Assembly: GCA_947247005.1 (NCBI GenBank)
Contig: OX365953.1
Coordinates: 8,747,001 to 8,811,000 of the forward strand
Direction of reading: 5' to 3'
DNA from: Spisula solida
Lineage: Eukaryota > Mollusca > Bivalvia > Venerida > Mactridae
Length of the DNA stretch: 64,000 nt
The translations under genes were made by a program, and so were the position numbers. Positions 13,820 to 28,271 of the stretch are shown in pieces. The notes beneath the pieces are model-generated. The model had not been told where the DNA came from. It did no database searches and saw only the letters and a list, made by a program, of their open reading frames with translations. Within the stretch, counting starts at the first letter, position 1, and each line of letters begins with the position of its first letter.

Positions 13820-16800
13820 TTAATAATGCTCGGAAAAGTTGCATTACTAATCAATCACCCCTCGTATATGGTATTCTTGGGAAATCTAGTAATGAACATA
13901 AATCTAAAAACAAATATTGCAGGAAAACCCCATTATCGATAAAATGATGAAAGTTCATTCTGTGAACTCTCTATATGACCTAGATAGTATTTCCATGTCC
14001 AATGTATAGTACATTCTAGTTCTGAGCTTGTTATCTGCTTTTTATTCCCAAATTCACTCACGAGTGCTTGTTATCGTAATTGGAGCATTTATCATTGGCG
14101 TAATTTAGACCCTAGTGTACGGATAGACAGGCCCCGTGTAAACAAATCATCGATGGATCTAGTCCAATGTATTTCTGAGAAATATAGCTTGTACTCTCTT
14201 TCTAAGGTCATGTAACAACGTCATTATTCACTGTGGACCAATTTACATAGAGTCCAAGCCAACTTATTATTTATATAGAGTACAAGCCAACGGTGTATTG
14301 TCATTTCCTAGTTTTAGAAGAGAACATTCCACAATATGTTGTTTTCACTGTGTCCTTTAATTTCTATGAATTGTAGCTGTCCATGTAGACATTTGCTCCG
14401 TTGTCTTTGTTTCTTTTCAAAAACCCCTACTTGCTCGTAGATAACTGTGGAGCTCGGTAAAACATTTTCACCGATTTCCCGAGCTATCCCCAAATTGCAA
14501 GAATGTCTACGACGCTTGTACAAATCTACGATGCCCAAACATATGTCTTAAGTGTTTATTTCGAGTTTGACTGAACGTAATCCGTAGGGTACATACGACC
14601 GGGGTATTACTACATATGCAGCGACGATAGAAACGCAGCAATTTTGAGTTCACTATTTTGCATCCAAACATGACACGTTTCTTTTAGCTTCCTGTATACG
14701 AGCGACAAACCTTTGATCCCGGACAAGAGAAATTTTGAGAACGCTTTCATTTCTAAGTATCAATTAGCAATTATGTGTGTGTCATTTATTGTACATTCAA
14801 ACGCTTTTCTTATTTTTCTTTTCAATAGAAAATATAGAAAGTTTCAAGGTTAATTGGCACATGTGTTCATTATGTAGACACCCTACTGTATACTTATTTT
14901 AATTTTGCCGTTTCTCTCCTTTCTGAAACGCATGTAAACTGTTTATGTTGTGTGTTGTCCTTGTGATGTGAGGTCGATTCTGATACGTAGTAAATTGTTA
15001 AACCTAACATACAACGTTTCACTATAAAACCAAAACATATTCTATTTCACATTGTAAATATCGCATTACCTCGGACAGACAATAACATAGTATGTAACGT
15101 AGAAATGAAGAAATATAAAATGCTAATATCACTATAACAAATTATGCCTTTGTCGAGAAGCCAATGACAATACCCTCTCTCCAGGGAGGACTGACACATA
15201 CCAACATAACAACATCCGTATCATAAATCAATTTTCCTTCAAAATAATATTCATGTGCTCGCAAAATCGGGTTTATAGAATAGAATATTTTGTAAATCTA
15301 TAAAATCACATATTTTTACGGGCATTAATTTTCGTCGATTTTGGTAAAATGCAATTTCATAGAGTTCGAAAATCCGTGGGACATTAAATCATAACATATT
15401 TTCGTGTATATTTACGTCAACAAAATGGTATTTCATTTTATGTCATCTATTCGATGTGACGTCAATTTGGCCGATGATGTCGTCAATGCTTATTCTAATG
15501 TGGCTTAAACTTTGTCTTCTACTATCGATACAAATTACGGAAACCATTCAACAAGCCAGTGTGCCTTTCCGCTAGGCAGTTTATCACAATTAGTATAATA
15601 TTTTTTACATTGCTACGATGCATATAATAGGGAAATGGCTTTCAAAGCAGAGCTGATCAAAATTATGCCTCCGTTAATAATGCTTTGAAAGTGACGTCTT
15701 CGAAATTGAGTATATGGTAATGACATCATAGTTGACACCATGATGTCAACATCATTCTTGTAGCTTAATACAGATATATACTTTATTATATAAGCTTTCA
15801 AATGCTATATGATACATATATATCTTGTACAGGGACGAAACGTTATAATGGTTTAAAACTGGAACATATATTATGAATCACCATGTACTTAACCGCATAA
15901 AGTCGTTACAATTCCAAATAACACGCTTGTAAAGACTTGTTTAAAACATGATGTGATATTTATATCCCTGTCTTAATGTGTTACAAATTTGATTGTTGTC
16001 TTGTTATACGAACATAATCACTTGCACAGTATTCTCATAGACTTGTTCAATCATTTCTATGTCGATGTTGTGTTTTAGGTGTAAGAATGGCGTAACGTCA
16101 CAATATTAAACCGTCGACTAGGGCCAGCCCTCGTTACATGTACTTTTTAGGATGCTATTGTTATATCGACATTTTGTCGTATATATAGCACGTTCAAATT
16201 TTAAATACGAATAAAAAAATGGTGCTAAACTTTTTGTGGATATATTGTTACAGGTATACATACAAAATTAGATCAGTCTTGGATACTTTTCAGACGTGGC
16301 CTGAAACTGAATACACTTTTTTCATTGATAGCCACTTATTCACTCACGTATTTGATATAGACACATGTACTCAATACAATGTGTTGCTTTTCTTAAGAAT
16401 TAATGTAAGCTAAACTCACGATAAATAGGTATATTAATACCACTTAGAAACGTCTACGCAAATGTATTTTTGCTCCCAATTACTAAATATTCTTGAATTA
16501 TGAATGGGTTTGTTTTGTACTTGATTATTTGACGCTAACTTTATTCTTAACTACACCTGTTAACTTCTGATTTTAATATTGTTGTCATCTAGTCAATAAG
16601 GCTGTTGTGCTTGAAGATACTAGTTTCGTTTAAAGCCTATGTCCCACTGAGCATTTTTGGCCTCGTCGATGTGCATTAATTAGCTAGCAAGGTATCGGGA
16701 ACAGATTCCTCGTGGTCTAATTGAGGCTTCGTGGAAGTCATGAGACAGTTTGTGATATCGGAAGGAATTGTGATGAATCGGGTGATATCGCAAGAAATCG

Positions 16801-17783
16801 GGAGAACAACGCCGATGTGGAATTCCTCAGTGGAACCTAGGCGTATGCGTATCTATAGTCGTTAATGTTAAGAAAATGGAGATAAGTTATTACAACAGTT
16901 ACTTATTTGTGTTTCCACTCCCTATATAATTACACTACAAATAGTATGACTGTATGTTCGTATATAGCATACTATCCCAAATTTAGAGGCACATATTAAA
17001 GTCAAACAAGTCCTGTAAGATTATTAATATTTCGCGGCGGATTTGTTTCGTTTATTTCGCTGATGAACTCGATCGCGAAATTAAATACCCTAGAATAATC
17101 CACGAATTTAAGATACCATAAAATTATCATCGTACCGAAATCCGCGAAATTAAATCCCAGCGAAAATTAACGATTTTATTGTGTAGACAATTAACATTGA
17201 CATTAATTTTGTTGTTTCGACGTCGTCATAAAGCTTTGATGCTTATACCAATATCTCACCTAATATCGGGGAGGGGTCTAACTTAAAATGTTTCGCGGAA
17301 GTAAGTACTGGAAATAAACTCCAAGAATATTGTGTTTCCATGCGTACGAAAGTTTTATTATAATGATTGGAATATTATGTTACCAAAGCACTTTGATACA
17401 AGATGTGATTGGAAACAGTTATATTATTTGTCATTCGCCATTAGTGTTGCAACAATTTATGTGTTCATCAAACAAATAGGATACCGTTAGAACAATACAC
17501 AATGACAGACAACATTTCATTGGCACATAGACGTTGTTACTTATGTTATTTCTAGTATCGTTTTGACTATAGTTCTACCACTAATGTTCATTCATATAGA
17601 TATAGACCTAACCAGCCAAGAGCAAATTCGCAATTTATCATTTCCTGAATGAGTTAAATATTCGCCCTACCACCCTAGACAGAAGCCTTTCAACCACTTG
17701 ATCACTGAAGACTAATTTATAAATCAGTCTATTTACATAGGCAATTACACCAAACTTCATTTTCGCTTGCATGCGGGGAAGGC

Positions 17784-17874
17784 TTGGGCATTGTGTCGTG
17801 TAATTGTTGTCTGTATTGTTTATACGTTATCTGTGCTCGGCTGTTTAAGTTGATTGCTACCTTCCCTCTCCGGT
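17784..17874 (-). repeat. Dispersed 52-bp-family repeat (unit 2 copy)
   Basis: Paralogous to 4408-4498, with the same gggcattgtg and gtgctcggctg motifs. Confidence 0.6.
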
Positions 17875-19964
17875 TATCTATAATCTTCTTACAACACTAG
17901 TAGTAAAAGGCAATGAAACATGGATGCGTGCATGATCATCAAATAACTTTATCTCAGACAAAGCAATATAAGGTGGCGTGTAATTGCCTTGTGTTTATTA
18001 CTTGTATGGCTGCATACAGAACTCATGTTTCCTTATTTCTACTTGTTTACTAGTAACAATCCCCGATATGTCTGTCCATGAATGATTCCAGAGAACCTTC
18101 ATTGACTTTAAGTTTCTTTCACGATTTAGATAAGAATTGCAATGTCTTTAGGAAGCAACTTAAACCACAAGTACTTTTTATTCAACTCATGTCCCACTTA
18201 TAAGGCAATAGGTGGTATTCCCAAATAATCTTGAGGGAAATTTTTTTTTTCCATATTCTTAAAATGTCCTAAAAGTAAGTGTATCAGCTTAGCAGGACAA
18301 TCAAGATTAAGTATGATTTACATAGTTTAGAAGCATTTTATAAATAGCTACAATAACAACAAAAAGATGTTGGTTATTTCTATTTTCAACTAATGTCCCA
18401 CTTATAAGGCCATAATTATGTGCATCTCAATGTAATAACTTAAGTCAAAATATTTGAGTTGTGCCCCGTTAGATGCTTTATGAATACATTTGTACCAGAC
18501 CAGACATTTAATGAAGTCATTTCTACTGAATCGATCATAATAGCGGACCACCTTCGTTCTAGACACAACTTTTGTAACTTGATTATTTACAGTTGCAAAT
18601 ATCTGCTTCATCTGAGAATAAAAGAAGCGGTCTTTTTTGCAAAATAATACTAACAAAAGGAAAATGACAAAACGGACAGGAATATCAGATTTCAAATAAA
18701 CAGCCGAGTATGAAAGGCACAAAAAATAACATACAACCAGGCAAAATTGAAACAGTATTATATGTATTCGAACGTCATGCGGAGGACATACACTAAACAC
18801 GAACTAAAATTGGACAGGGAATGCTACTGGCCAGCTTCGTTGCACAATAAAGCGTTATGTGCCGCTCCCCTAGCAAAGTGTTGACCTAGCGAGCACTGCA
18901 GGCTGGTAGCATGTCGTTGCATAAACACAGGAAAGCGCTCCAAATCGCTATTTGATAGCGGTTTGGTTCGGCGACGGGTTCCAAATGTACTGAGAGAAAC
19001 GAAATCTGTGTCAGACGGTCAACCTCACTGGCATTATTTTTAGAACATTACAATCAGTACTTTAGCTGAACAGACCTATGTTTAGTAGCATGTTATATGG
19101 AAACACTCGCGTGTCTATACAACACCGAATTGCTCATTTTGATTTGATTATGAAAGAATCTACGCTAGCGACAAGATGATTGTTCGTTCCGATGTAAAGT
19201 AACATACAAAGTATAGTCATCCATCTCACAAGGGAGAATTGTAAATATTTAATATCAAATGTACATAGACTATCATATTGTACTGCATAATCACATATTT
19301 TCGTGGGCATTACATTTCGAGGATTTTTGTAAAAAGGCGTTTTGTGAGGTCAAAAATACGTGGATTGCATAACATTGAAGGCTATAACCTTGTTTTAAAG
19401 TTAGGAGATCGATTAATCGCGGGGATTGAATTGCGTGGTGGAGTTCAACCACAAAATCAACGAAAATTGAACCCCCAAAAACAATATTGACTGCACAGTA
19501 GTGTTTCTCCATGGGAGATTTTTGTAAATCTGATAACCATGTTGATTAAGACCTAAATCGAGTTAATGGGACTGGAAGGATAGATAGTAGAGTGGATTTC
19601 TTTCAAACGAATTTAATAATTCAGTATCTGTTACATTTACCGTATATGTACTGCTGCGTTTCCTCGACTAGTCATAGATACATGTAGATGTAGAAATATT
19701 GTATATCCATTATCCACTGAGTAAATACATTATTTATTTGAACCATTGCGGATATTATTTGTCAAAGTTCAATACCAAGGTATATATCTTGATACACCAC
19801 ATCTCCGTTTCGTCTGTTGTACTGTTTTTATATGGGTCTAACGCAACTGACACCCTATGTAGCGCTCTGATGGAACTCAGGATAAATTACGCCTAATTTC
19901 CGCCCGAACGTAACATCGGTTTAGAGTTCCGTCAGGGACATACGGAACAAATCTCTAACAGGAC

Positions 19965-20153
19965 TCAAAAGTACTAACTTGAATAATTCGTGTCGATCGT
20001 AAAATTATAAGACGACGTGAAATATAGTTTTCTTCTTTTTAGAAGAAGACTTATTCACAACAAGGGTCCTTTAATGATTATATCATATTGAATTATTTTA
20101 TAACTTGTAAGCATATTTTTTTTCAAACAATGAAGTACAGAAAAAAGTTAATA
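19965..20153. mobile_element. 189-bp unit-2-specific insertion, possible MITE
   Basis: Unit 1 reads acaggacttagttaatatg at 6579-6597. Unit 2 has about 189 bp inserted in this context. The insert begins near aagtactaactt and ends near aagttaatactt, which are reverse complements apart from one base. It also holds an internal hairpin tcttctttttagaaga. The exact ends are uncertain by a few bases and no clear target duplication was resolved. Confidence 0.5.
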
Positions 20154-20249
20154 CTTAGTTAATATGCTCCAAATTGACCTGTGAATGATCCTTTCAATTT
20201 GTGGGAACATTGTTATGTCTTTCGGTAGTGGTTATGATGACAAAAGGAT

Positions 20250-20395
20250 CAAATGAAGTCAGACAGGGAAGGCGGTACTCAATTTAACCAGCCGAGCACA
20301 GAAAACATAAAATATACAAGGCACAATGCCCAACTGAACCAGCCGAGCACAGAAAACATAAAAAAAACATACAAGACACAATGCCCGAACGACAA
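20250..20395 (+). repeat. Dispersed repeat with two tandem 51-54-bp units (unit 2 copy)
   Basis: Paralogue of 6688-6830 with the same two gccgagcacagaaaacat units. Confidence 0.75.
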
Positions 20396-21268
20396 AATGA
20401 TCCGCCCAAGTTTCAGCAATCAATAAGCTGAATGCCTAAATTGAATGAGTAAAACAGTAAAACGGCAGAAATACAGTTTTAGCTATATGAAGTCCTAATA
20501 TGTTAAACATTTAACTGTATTACAAAGCTGAAGGTCGTGGTTTCAGCTGAATGACCTAGTTTCAGCGATAAAACAGCTGAAAGCCCCCTGCCAGATGACC
20601 TTGTTTCCTATGGGGACGACATGTCGTAAAAGGTACATGTACGTTTTATCTATAAAATAAAATGACCCCTTCTAACTTTGATATCATATTACATTACACG
20701 TGTATTATTATTTATTTGTGAAAAGTCCTTATTTTGCAATACAAGGCCATAATGTAAATTGCTTGATTGCAAATCACTATATATTGTCAAACATTATTTA
20801 TATTGCATACTGTACATACAGTCCGATTAGGATATTATGACAGTGACTTTGCAGCCATTGTCTGAAAAGGTAGCGCGAAAATAGCATGTTAGTTTAGCAT
20901 TGAATTTATAGCTGTTTGTACAGTTATAAGCCTTTATAATTAGTTTTACATGTACATCGTTATAGTGGACTCGACCGCTGCGTCACTGGATTTTTACCCT
21001 AACTGGACTATACATAAAATGTGTAGTCGTACAGAAACTATGTAGTCGTACAGAAACTATGGCAGCGCCTGACTGCCTACATAAGAGACGGACACTTAAC
21101 GTATCATCGCTATCCCACATAAAGGGATATTTCAAGTAAACCTAAATATTTCCTCTCCCGATGCACGACATGGTCACTTTTAATTAGCAAGTTACTATGC
21201 CGAGCATAGCCTTTATTTGCCAGTCAACTTTCAGCTGAAATATGGCAGACATATATATATATATGTGT

Positions 21269-21326
21269 ACTTCCACCCGGTTTTGAACCCGGGTCGCCAG
21301 ATTAGACGTCATGCGCGCTATCCATA
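21269..21326 (-). mobile_element. tRNA-derived fragment (unit 2 copy)
   Basis: Paralogue of 7785-7842. The TΨC-like arm is intact, and the A-box region carries extra changes (catgcgcgctatcc on the plus strand). Confidence 0.5.
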
Positions 21327-23225
21327 TAGAGTGCAAAAACATACTCAGTCTAATAAACTTCTTCTATCCGTTAAAGGCGGATCATTTTCTCGCTTGGTTG
21401 TTTTTGTAGGTGTTTATGTTATTTGTGTTCGGCTGATTAACTTGAGAGTTCGACTTAATAATATCTTTTTGGATTTCTTATTATGTCTGATTTCTCTATG
21501 GTACCCATTTCTTTAATTAAATGCGGTCTGGTGTTATAGTAACACGTGCTGTTTTCACACAATTCATTAGTATTTGGCGTCGTATTTTGAGACGAAATAA
21601 TGATTTCATATTCTGTAAATAGAAATTAACATCTCTCAGTCTCATAATATTTCTCATTTAATTTCACGACCGAATTACTTGATTGAAGACCTTTGAACAA
21701 CAAGATCATTGTGTTATTACATCGGCATCAGTTAATTTTGTTGTATATGGTCTGAACGAGCAATTACCATGAACGATATGTTGATGTTTTACGGCGTATC
21801 GACAGCTATCGTCGTTTAGCACGCATTAACAATTGTTTAGTTGAGTAGCAATAGTTACACGGGTATATATTCGTGATAAAGAAATGGGGAAATATAAAAG
21901 CTAGATTTAAAGGATTTTTAAAATAGTTGATACAAATATAATACAGACTGGTGGATAGGGTCGGCATAATGACATACGCATGACTGTCAATTTACGATGA
22001 AAATATGTTTACATGCAATATGAGCGTTCTTGTAATATTTCTCGATATAATGAGAAGTGCGTTTAATCGATCCTGATAAATGGTCGGATATATGTTTATA
22101 CTGTATTCATGATACATTAAGAATGGTAAGAACTACGGTCGGTCCTTCACTCATTGTACTGGGTCGGGCGGTTTGTCATAACTTGACTACGGAAGTATAA
22201 ATGCGCCACCACATAACGATAAAAACTTTAGTGAAAATAATTGAGGATTTTGTAAAAACAGTAAAAGATAATACAAAGTTTTCTTGGCAGCGAAATATTT
22301 ATGTTGACACTAAAATCTGCGTGTTAGTGCTTCAAAGTGGCAAATTATTTGTGTAAGGCCAATTTATTTTGATTTATTTTCCGTTACTTGAGCAAAGCCT
22401 GCATTGCATATCCCTGCTATATGTAGAATGAATTTAAATAAGGGCATTTGACCATTCATCAAGTAACTTATTGTTGGAGAATTAATGGATGTGTCACGCT
22501 TTGAACTTCTGACTTCCTTATTGGCATTACATATGTCGTCTTTGTCACATCATGTCAAGTCATGTAAATTATTTATTGACGTAAACAAATAGTTCCATAG
22601 CCTAGAAAATATTATATCACTAACTATTCCTCTATAGAGTACATCAATTAATATTCACAATGGCTTACATATTTAATTGCCATACTAGTAATGTGTCGCC
22701 ACCCACGTATGTTACCATATTAAGCACGTGTTATATCAACTAAATAAGACTAATGCTAATTGCTTTTAACACTTTAAGTCAGGAGGTGTTAATATGCAAT
22801 GCAATCGCTAGTCTGTCCTAAACCTCGTTTAATAACTATCGATTCCAAATGAGGTAAGTACATATGTATTATTGTCATTGAGCGCATACTATTCCGAATT
22901 GTCAAACGTATGTAAAACTAAAGACCAAGTCAAAGCAGAAAACGGAGGTAAAATAAAGCAAGGGCAGGTTTTGTAATTGTGGTCTTTATTTACAACTGAT
23001 CATTAATGTATTTTGTACATCCATGTTTATTATGTTTATGGCAATATAGTCTAGTAGCCGCTATGTTCATATTAAATAATTCACGATGTATCAGTATACG
23101 AGTATGTACGCAAACATTGAACATGTTTATATTAGTAATGAAACACCTAACAATCTGCATATTTTATAGTACTGGTTAATGTATAGGAGAATAGTAACAT
23201 TCCAAATTGGCAGATTTCCGTTCAG

Positions 23226-23300
23226 TTTGTGTCGTATGCTTGTGGTCTGTGCTTTTTCGTTCGACTGTCTCTACCTTAGCGTTGTTTTCCTTGTCCGATG
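23226..23300 (-). repeat. Dispersed 52-bp-family repeat (diverged, unit 2 copy)
   Basis: Paralogue of 9708-9780, with the ttccttgtccgatg end kept. Confidence 0.4.
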
Positions 23301-24694
23301 TGTCATTGTATTTTGTTTAACAAACTATTCGGAATCAACGTTCAGAGAGAAATGGCCGCGTACATACCAATTGCTAAGCCACACAGAATATCTGCCGGCT
23401 ATATCATGTTTTTTTCAATGGAGTTTCTACGTTTCTTTAGTACCAAAAAGCCACGAGAGACCAGTGAGTACATGATAGTTCACAATTTTACAATTCCACT
23501 TCAACTTCCTGATTTAGCAATTTTAAATTTTGACTTAAGTACAGCACGACAAATGTTTTGAGTACAGGCTTCCACTGAGCCTGAGTGACTTGTCTTTATA
23601 TTGACGACATAAATACATGTACATATACGTGCTAGATGTTTGGACTAAGAGTAGCTGCCTGAATTAGCATTCATTGTGATATTCAAAGACCCCGTGCCAA
23701 ATAATATGGTTTTCTTCATTCAGTAATAATAATCAATATAAGTGACGGTAATATAGCTTAGTATGTAACGTAAACCCATACTTCGGCGATGTATTCCTCA
23801 AAATGTATTTGAAGTGCTGGCAAACATTTTCTATTTACTCCACATTCGTCGCTCAAATTAATACGATCCGATGTTGCATCTTTCTGTAAACACGATCTGC
23901 TTTCATATTTACACATCTCTTGTAAATCTACATATCAATGCGATGGAATGAAGATTCATTTGATGTCATGAACATTGTATCTCATTTTCTGCTGACATTG
24001 CAGAATATTCCTTATCCACCGATATTAGTTGCAAGTTAAGCCTAGGATCCACTGAGAAATTCAACAACAGTGATGTTTTCCTGATTCCTTCCGATACCAC
24101 CCGATTCATCACAGTTCCTTCCGATATCACAAAACGGCTCATGTCTTCTCCGAAACTTCCCATAGACCACGAGGAAACTGTTCCCGATGTCCTGATAGCT
24201 GATTATTTGCTATCGGGAGTACATCACCGAGACAAAAAATGCTAAGTGGGACATAGGCTTCAGACATTATTATAGTGTAGCAGCCTAAAAATCAAATATA
24301 CGTTCCTGTCAAAACTATTATTCACAATATTTCCGTAACCATGGTAACGAGCATTCTGTAGGTTAATGTGAAACAATGTTCTTGCATGATATTGTCGCGT
24401 CATTACATCTTTAAGATGTTTTATTGTCATATTACGTGACTGTCGTATAAACAAAAATGATTTTGCACTGTGTATGTTTTACCAAACACGGAAGTGCAGA
24501 CAATAGCTAGTATTGATTAAAACCAAACTATGTTCAAATATACTATTTTAGCTAGTTACACTGTTACAGCTATTGGTACTGTTAACTACGGAAACAATGG
24601 CCAGTACCAGGGTAAAATGACGATTAATGACAGTTTATGCCTTTAATTGACGTATTCATATTGTTTACAAAGACATGCTGGGTAACAAAGAGTG

Positions 24695-25022
24695 TACTTA
24701 CTTACTTAGTCCACTTCGTGTACTTCGACACATAAGGCTGATGTCAGCTTTCTCCACATTTGTCGGTCCCTGGCTGTTTTTTGTGCTTCCTTACATGTTA
24801 TTTCCATCTCTTTCAACTCTTACTCCATTATTCTCCTCCGTGTTTTTTTGGTCTTCCTCTTTTGTCTGCCATCTGGAGTCCATCGAAGAGCGACGTATGT
24901 TGGATAGGTATTTTTCATTTTCATTACATGGCCAATCCATCTCCATCTTCTTTGCTTGATGTCGCAATGTTTTTTGGGATGTTTTCTTCCATAGTTCTTT
25001 GTTTATTATCATTTTGGCCAAA
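24695..25022 (-). pseudogene. LINE ORF2 C-terminal remnant (unit 2 copy)
   Basis: A 76-codon minus-strand frame (24791-25021) begins with NKELWKKTSQKTLRHQ, the ELWKKT-GQ-type motif that precedes the Trp-rich segment in LINE C-termini. It continues frame-shifted into MDSRWQTKEEDQK. The remaining tail needs other frames. Inactive fragment, paralogous to 11160-11485. Confidence 0.65.
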
Positions 25023-26059
25023 CTATCTTAAAGATAGAACAACGAGTGTCGATGTACTTAGTTTTTTTAAACTTGTCGATGTTTACGGCTTTGGAGCTTA
25101 AAATCAGATCAAGCACCATTCTTCTAGTAACGTATGTTCAAATGAGAAACTAGGGGATTAGACAGGGACGCAGCGCTCAGCAGAAACAGCACAACATGAA
25201 GGCCTCACCAAAGAAAACACGAAAAAGAAAAAAACAGACATCAGGTCAGAAGGCCAAGTACAAAATTGAACAAGAAACTTGAACTTGAACACCTTCAAGA
25301 GCACGACAACTTAATCCGACAATCTGTGTCAGTCAATCATATCCGGGACAAGAACTGGCAGACAAGAACGAATCACAAAGAAGACCACACATGACAAGAA
25401 CAAACAATAACAATAATTCGAAGTTCACAGTGTGTCATTAATTGCGGGGGGAGTATATAGTATTTCTGTGTGGCTTTGGATTGTCTGTGCGCTTCAGTAT
25501 TTAATACATTTTCTCCAGAGTCTATTTTTAAAACCACCAGAAAACTTAGTTATTTTTTCTATTCCATAATGTGTCAAACCAACTTTATATTTTAGAAATT
25601 CAATATAGTTCATCCTACAGAATAGCAACTTTTTAAATCACAGTAGTTTGATGCATTATAGTGACATATGACATTCCGACTCTGTACCATTAAGGTTACA
25701 CTAAAAAAGTATTGTTACAAATTATTTGTTCATTATCCCCAATATATCTTCCAAGTTTGTAAGAAGAAATACATTTATATCAGGAGGATTTACGTGCAGC
25801 AGCGCCAATCCAATATTTTACGTAAGAATTATAGTTTTTCACATCCTTACAAACGACAGTAAAAGTACGAATGAATGTGACAAGATTTAGGAAAGAGTCT
25901 ACAACAATGACTAATCACAAACGAACATATAAAGAACATGAGACACTGTGTACTACAAAAGAAAGAAGGCAATTTCAATATCAAATATATTAAAGTGCGC
26001 ACTGTGAAGGAAAGACAATGGAACAAATTAGGCGACCTGACTACTTTTTAATACGAGGG

Positions 26060-26258
26060 CAGCTGAAACGAGGTAATTGGGCTTTTTTCATTGATGGAAC
26101 TAGGGCATTCAGTTTTATAGCTGAAACAAGGTCATTCACCTTTTTTTCGACAGCTGTTAATTTCTCGTCCAGTTGTTTGTTGGGCTTGATGACGTTTAAT
26201 TGTGGCATGTCCTTTTTTTTGTTTTCTTAAGTTTAGTGCTGCCTACCTTGTCAGATTT
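26060..26258 (-). repeat. Composite dispersed repeat (unit 2 copy)
   Basis: Paralogue of 12471-12674: cagctgaaac motifs, then gggcttgatgacg, then gctgcctaccttgtcagatt. Confidence 0.55.
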
Positions 26259-28020
26259 CCATTAGCTTTTTTATACATGCATCCATCGGCTGAAGGGTTA
26301 TAAGCAGGTATACGAAGGGTTATTCATAAGTAATGCATAACTTCATGATTTGTCCTCCGCGTTATTGCTTATTTTATGGCAGTTTGAACTGATCATTATG
26401 TAATGCATCTGTGGTCTACACAATGACATATTTGATGTTATTTCCAGAGAATACCAATTAAATGGAGGATAACAGACTCAAATGCAATTAATAAATATTT
26501 TTAATTAATAATGCTCGGGGAAGTTGCATTACTAATCAATCACCCCTCGTATATGGTATTCTTGGGAATTTTAGTAATGAATATAAATCTTGAAAAAACA
26601 AATATTGCAGGAAAAACCATTATCGATGAAATAATGAAAGTTCATTCTGTGAACTCTCTATATGACCTAGAGAGTATTCCCATGTCCAATTTATAGTACA
26701 TTCTAGTTCTGAGATTATTATCTGCTTTTAATTCCCAAATTCACTCACGATTGCTTGTTATAGTAATTGGAGCATTCATCATTGGCGTTATTTAGACCTT
26801 AGTGTGAGGATAGACAGGCCCCGTGTTAACAAATGATTGACGGATCTAGATCAATGTAGTCCGGAGAAATATAGCTTGTACTCTCTCTAATTTCATGTAA
26901 CAAGGTCATTATTCATTATTGACTAATTTACATAGAGCTTTAGCCAACGTATCATTTACACAGAGTACTAGGCAGTGTTCTGGTTAATGCACAGATGTAC
27001 TGCCACTTGCTAGTAAGAGAACATTCCACAATACGTTGTTTTCACTGTGTCCTTTAATTTTTATGAATTGTAGCTGTTCATGTAGATATTTGCTCTGTTG
27101 TCTTTGTTCCTTTTCAAAAGTCTCTACTTGCTCCTCGTAGATAACTGTGGAGCTCAGTAAAACATTTTCACCGATTTTCCGAACTATCCCCCAATTGCAA
27201 GAATGTCTAGGACGCTTGTACGAGTCTACGATGCCCAAACATATGTCGTAAGTGTTTATTTCGAGTTTGACTGAACGTAATCCGTAGGGTACATACGACC
27301 AGGTTATTACTACAGACGCAGCAATGAACGAAACGCAGCAATTTTGATTGCACTATTTTGCATCCAAACATGACACGTTTCTTTTAGCGTCCTGTATACT
27401 AGCGACAAAGCTTTGATCCCGTACAAGACAAATTTTATGAACGCTTCCATTTCTAAGTATCGATTAGCAATTGTGTGTGTGTCATTTATTGCACAATCCG
27501 AATTGCTTTGTGACAGAGGGAATGATTTAATCTAGAGTAGCTTGACCTAACTGTTCTAAGCGCGTGTTCTTATAAAATAGCACTCGTCATCAGAAATGTT
27601 AACGGGCAATAATTCTTTGGATCGTCTTTGCAGAAAAATTAAAAATCCCTCAAAATTGGTCCTCCATTGAAATTAATTCCATGAATCGAACGAAATCTCC
27701 ATTTTTACGATTTAAAATTGAATTACTGGCAGTGATAATATGAAACTTGTTCTTAAGTAGCATGCTGGCATCGGATAATGTCCCTAAACTGTCTTAACCC
27801 ATATTCGGCAATGATATAATGCGTCTCCATTCGTCGCATGGCTTAACTGCTCGTTTATATTTCTCACGTTATTACGAATCACGAATTGTTTGGCTTTTTT
27901 GCAGGCTTAGTTTCTGGAAGTTTTGTTAATTCTACTTGATTTCTAGTCGATTGCCTTGATAACGCAGTTCGTTCACAGGTTTTATTCTTTGGCATTGTAC
28001 AATAATGAACATTGGACTTT

Positions 28021-28196
28021 CAGCTTTTGACAGCTGAAACTTCGACTTTCAACTTTTTGACAGCTGTAACTTGAAACTTTCAGTGGTTAAGTTATTTTTT
28101 TGTTCAGTTGTGTGTTGGACATTGTGGTCGGTGTTGTTTTATGTTTTCCGTGCTCGGGTCTTTGAAGTTGAGTGCTACATTCCTTGTCCAATTTTA
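28021..28196 (-). repeat. Composite dispersed repeat
   Basis: Has cagctgaaac and cagctgtaac motifs, then gttggacattgtggtcgg, ttccgtgctcggg, and gtgctacattccttgtcc. Same internal order as 12471-12674. Confidence 0.55.
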
Positions 28197-28271
28197 TCAT
28201 CTTCTTTAATACAGAAAACCTCAATAATAATACTACCTATGGGTACCTTTAAACGATCTCATTATTGAGCT

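Larger units (their letters stand above)
13824..26504 (+). repeat. Tandem segmental duplication, unit 2
   Basis: Near-identical copy of 423-12912. Non-coding apart from the LINE remnant near 24695-25022. Unit-specific features are a 189-bp insertion at 19965-20153 and a longer segment near 22260-22640. It lacks the 149-bp tandem duplication of unit 1. It ends in TTAA at 26505-26508 and passes directly into unit 3 with no intervening element. Confidence 0.95.

Noticed and set aside
14314..14538. 74-codon minus-strand ORF recurring as an 84-codon ORF at 26984-27238
   Set aside because: Unit 1 has a stop in the same frame. About 15 of 75 residues differ between the other two copies, and nearly every base change alters an amino acid, so there is no sign of selection for protein.
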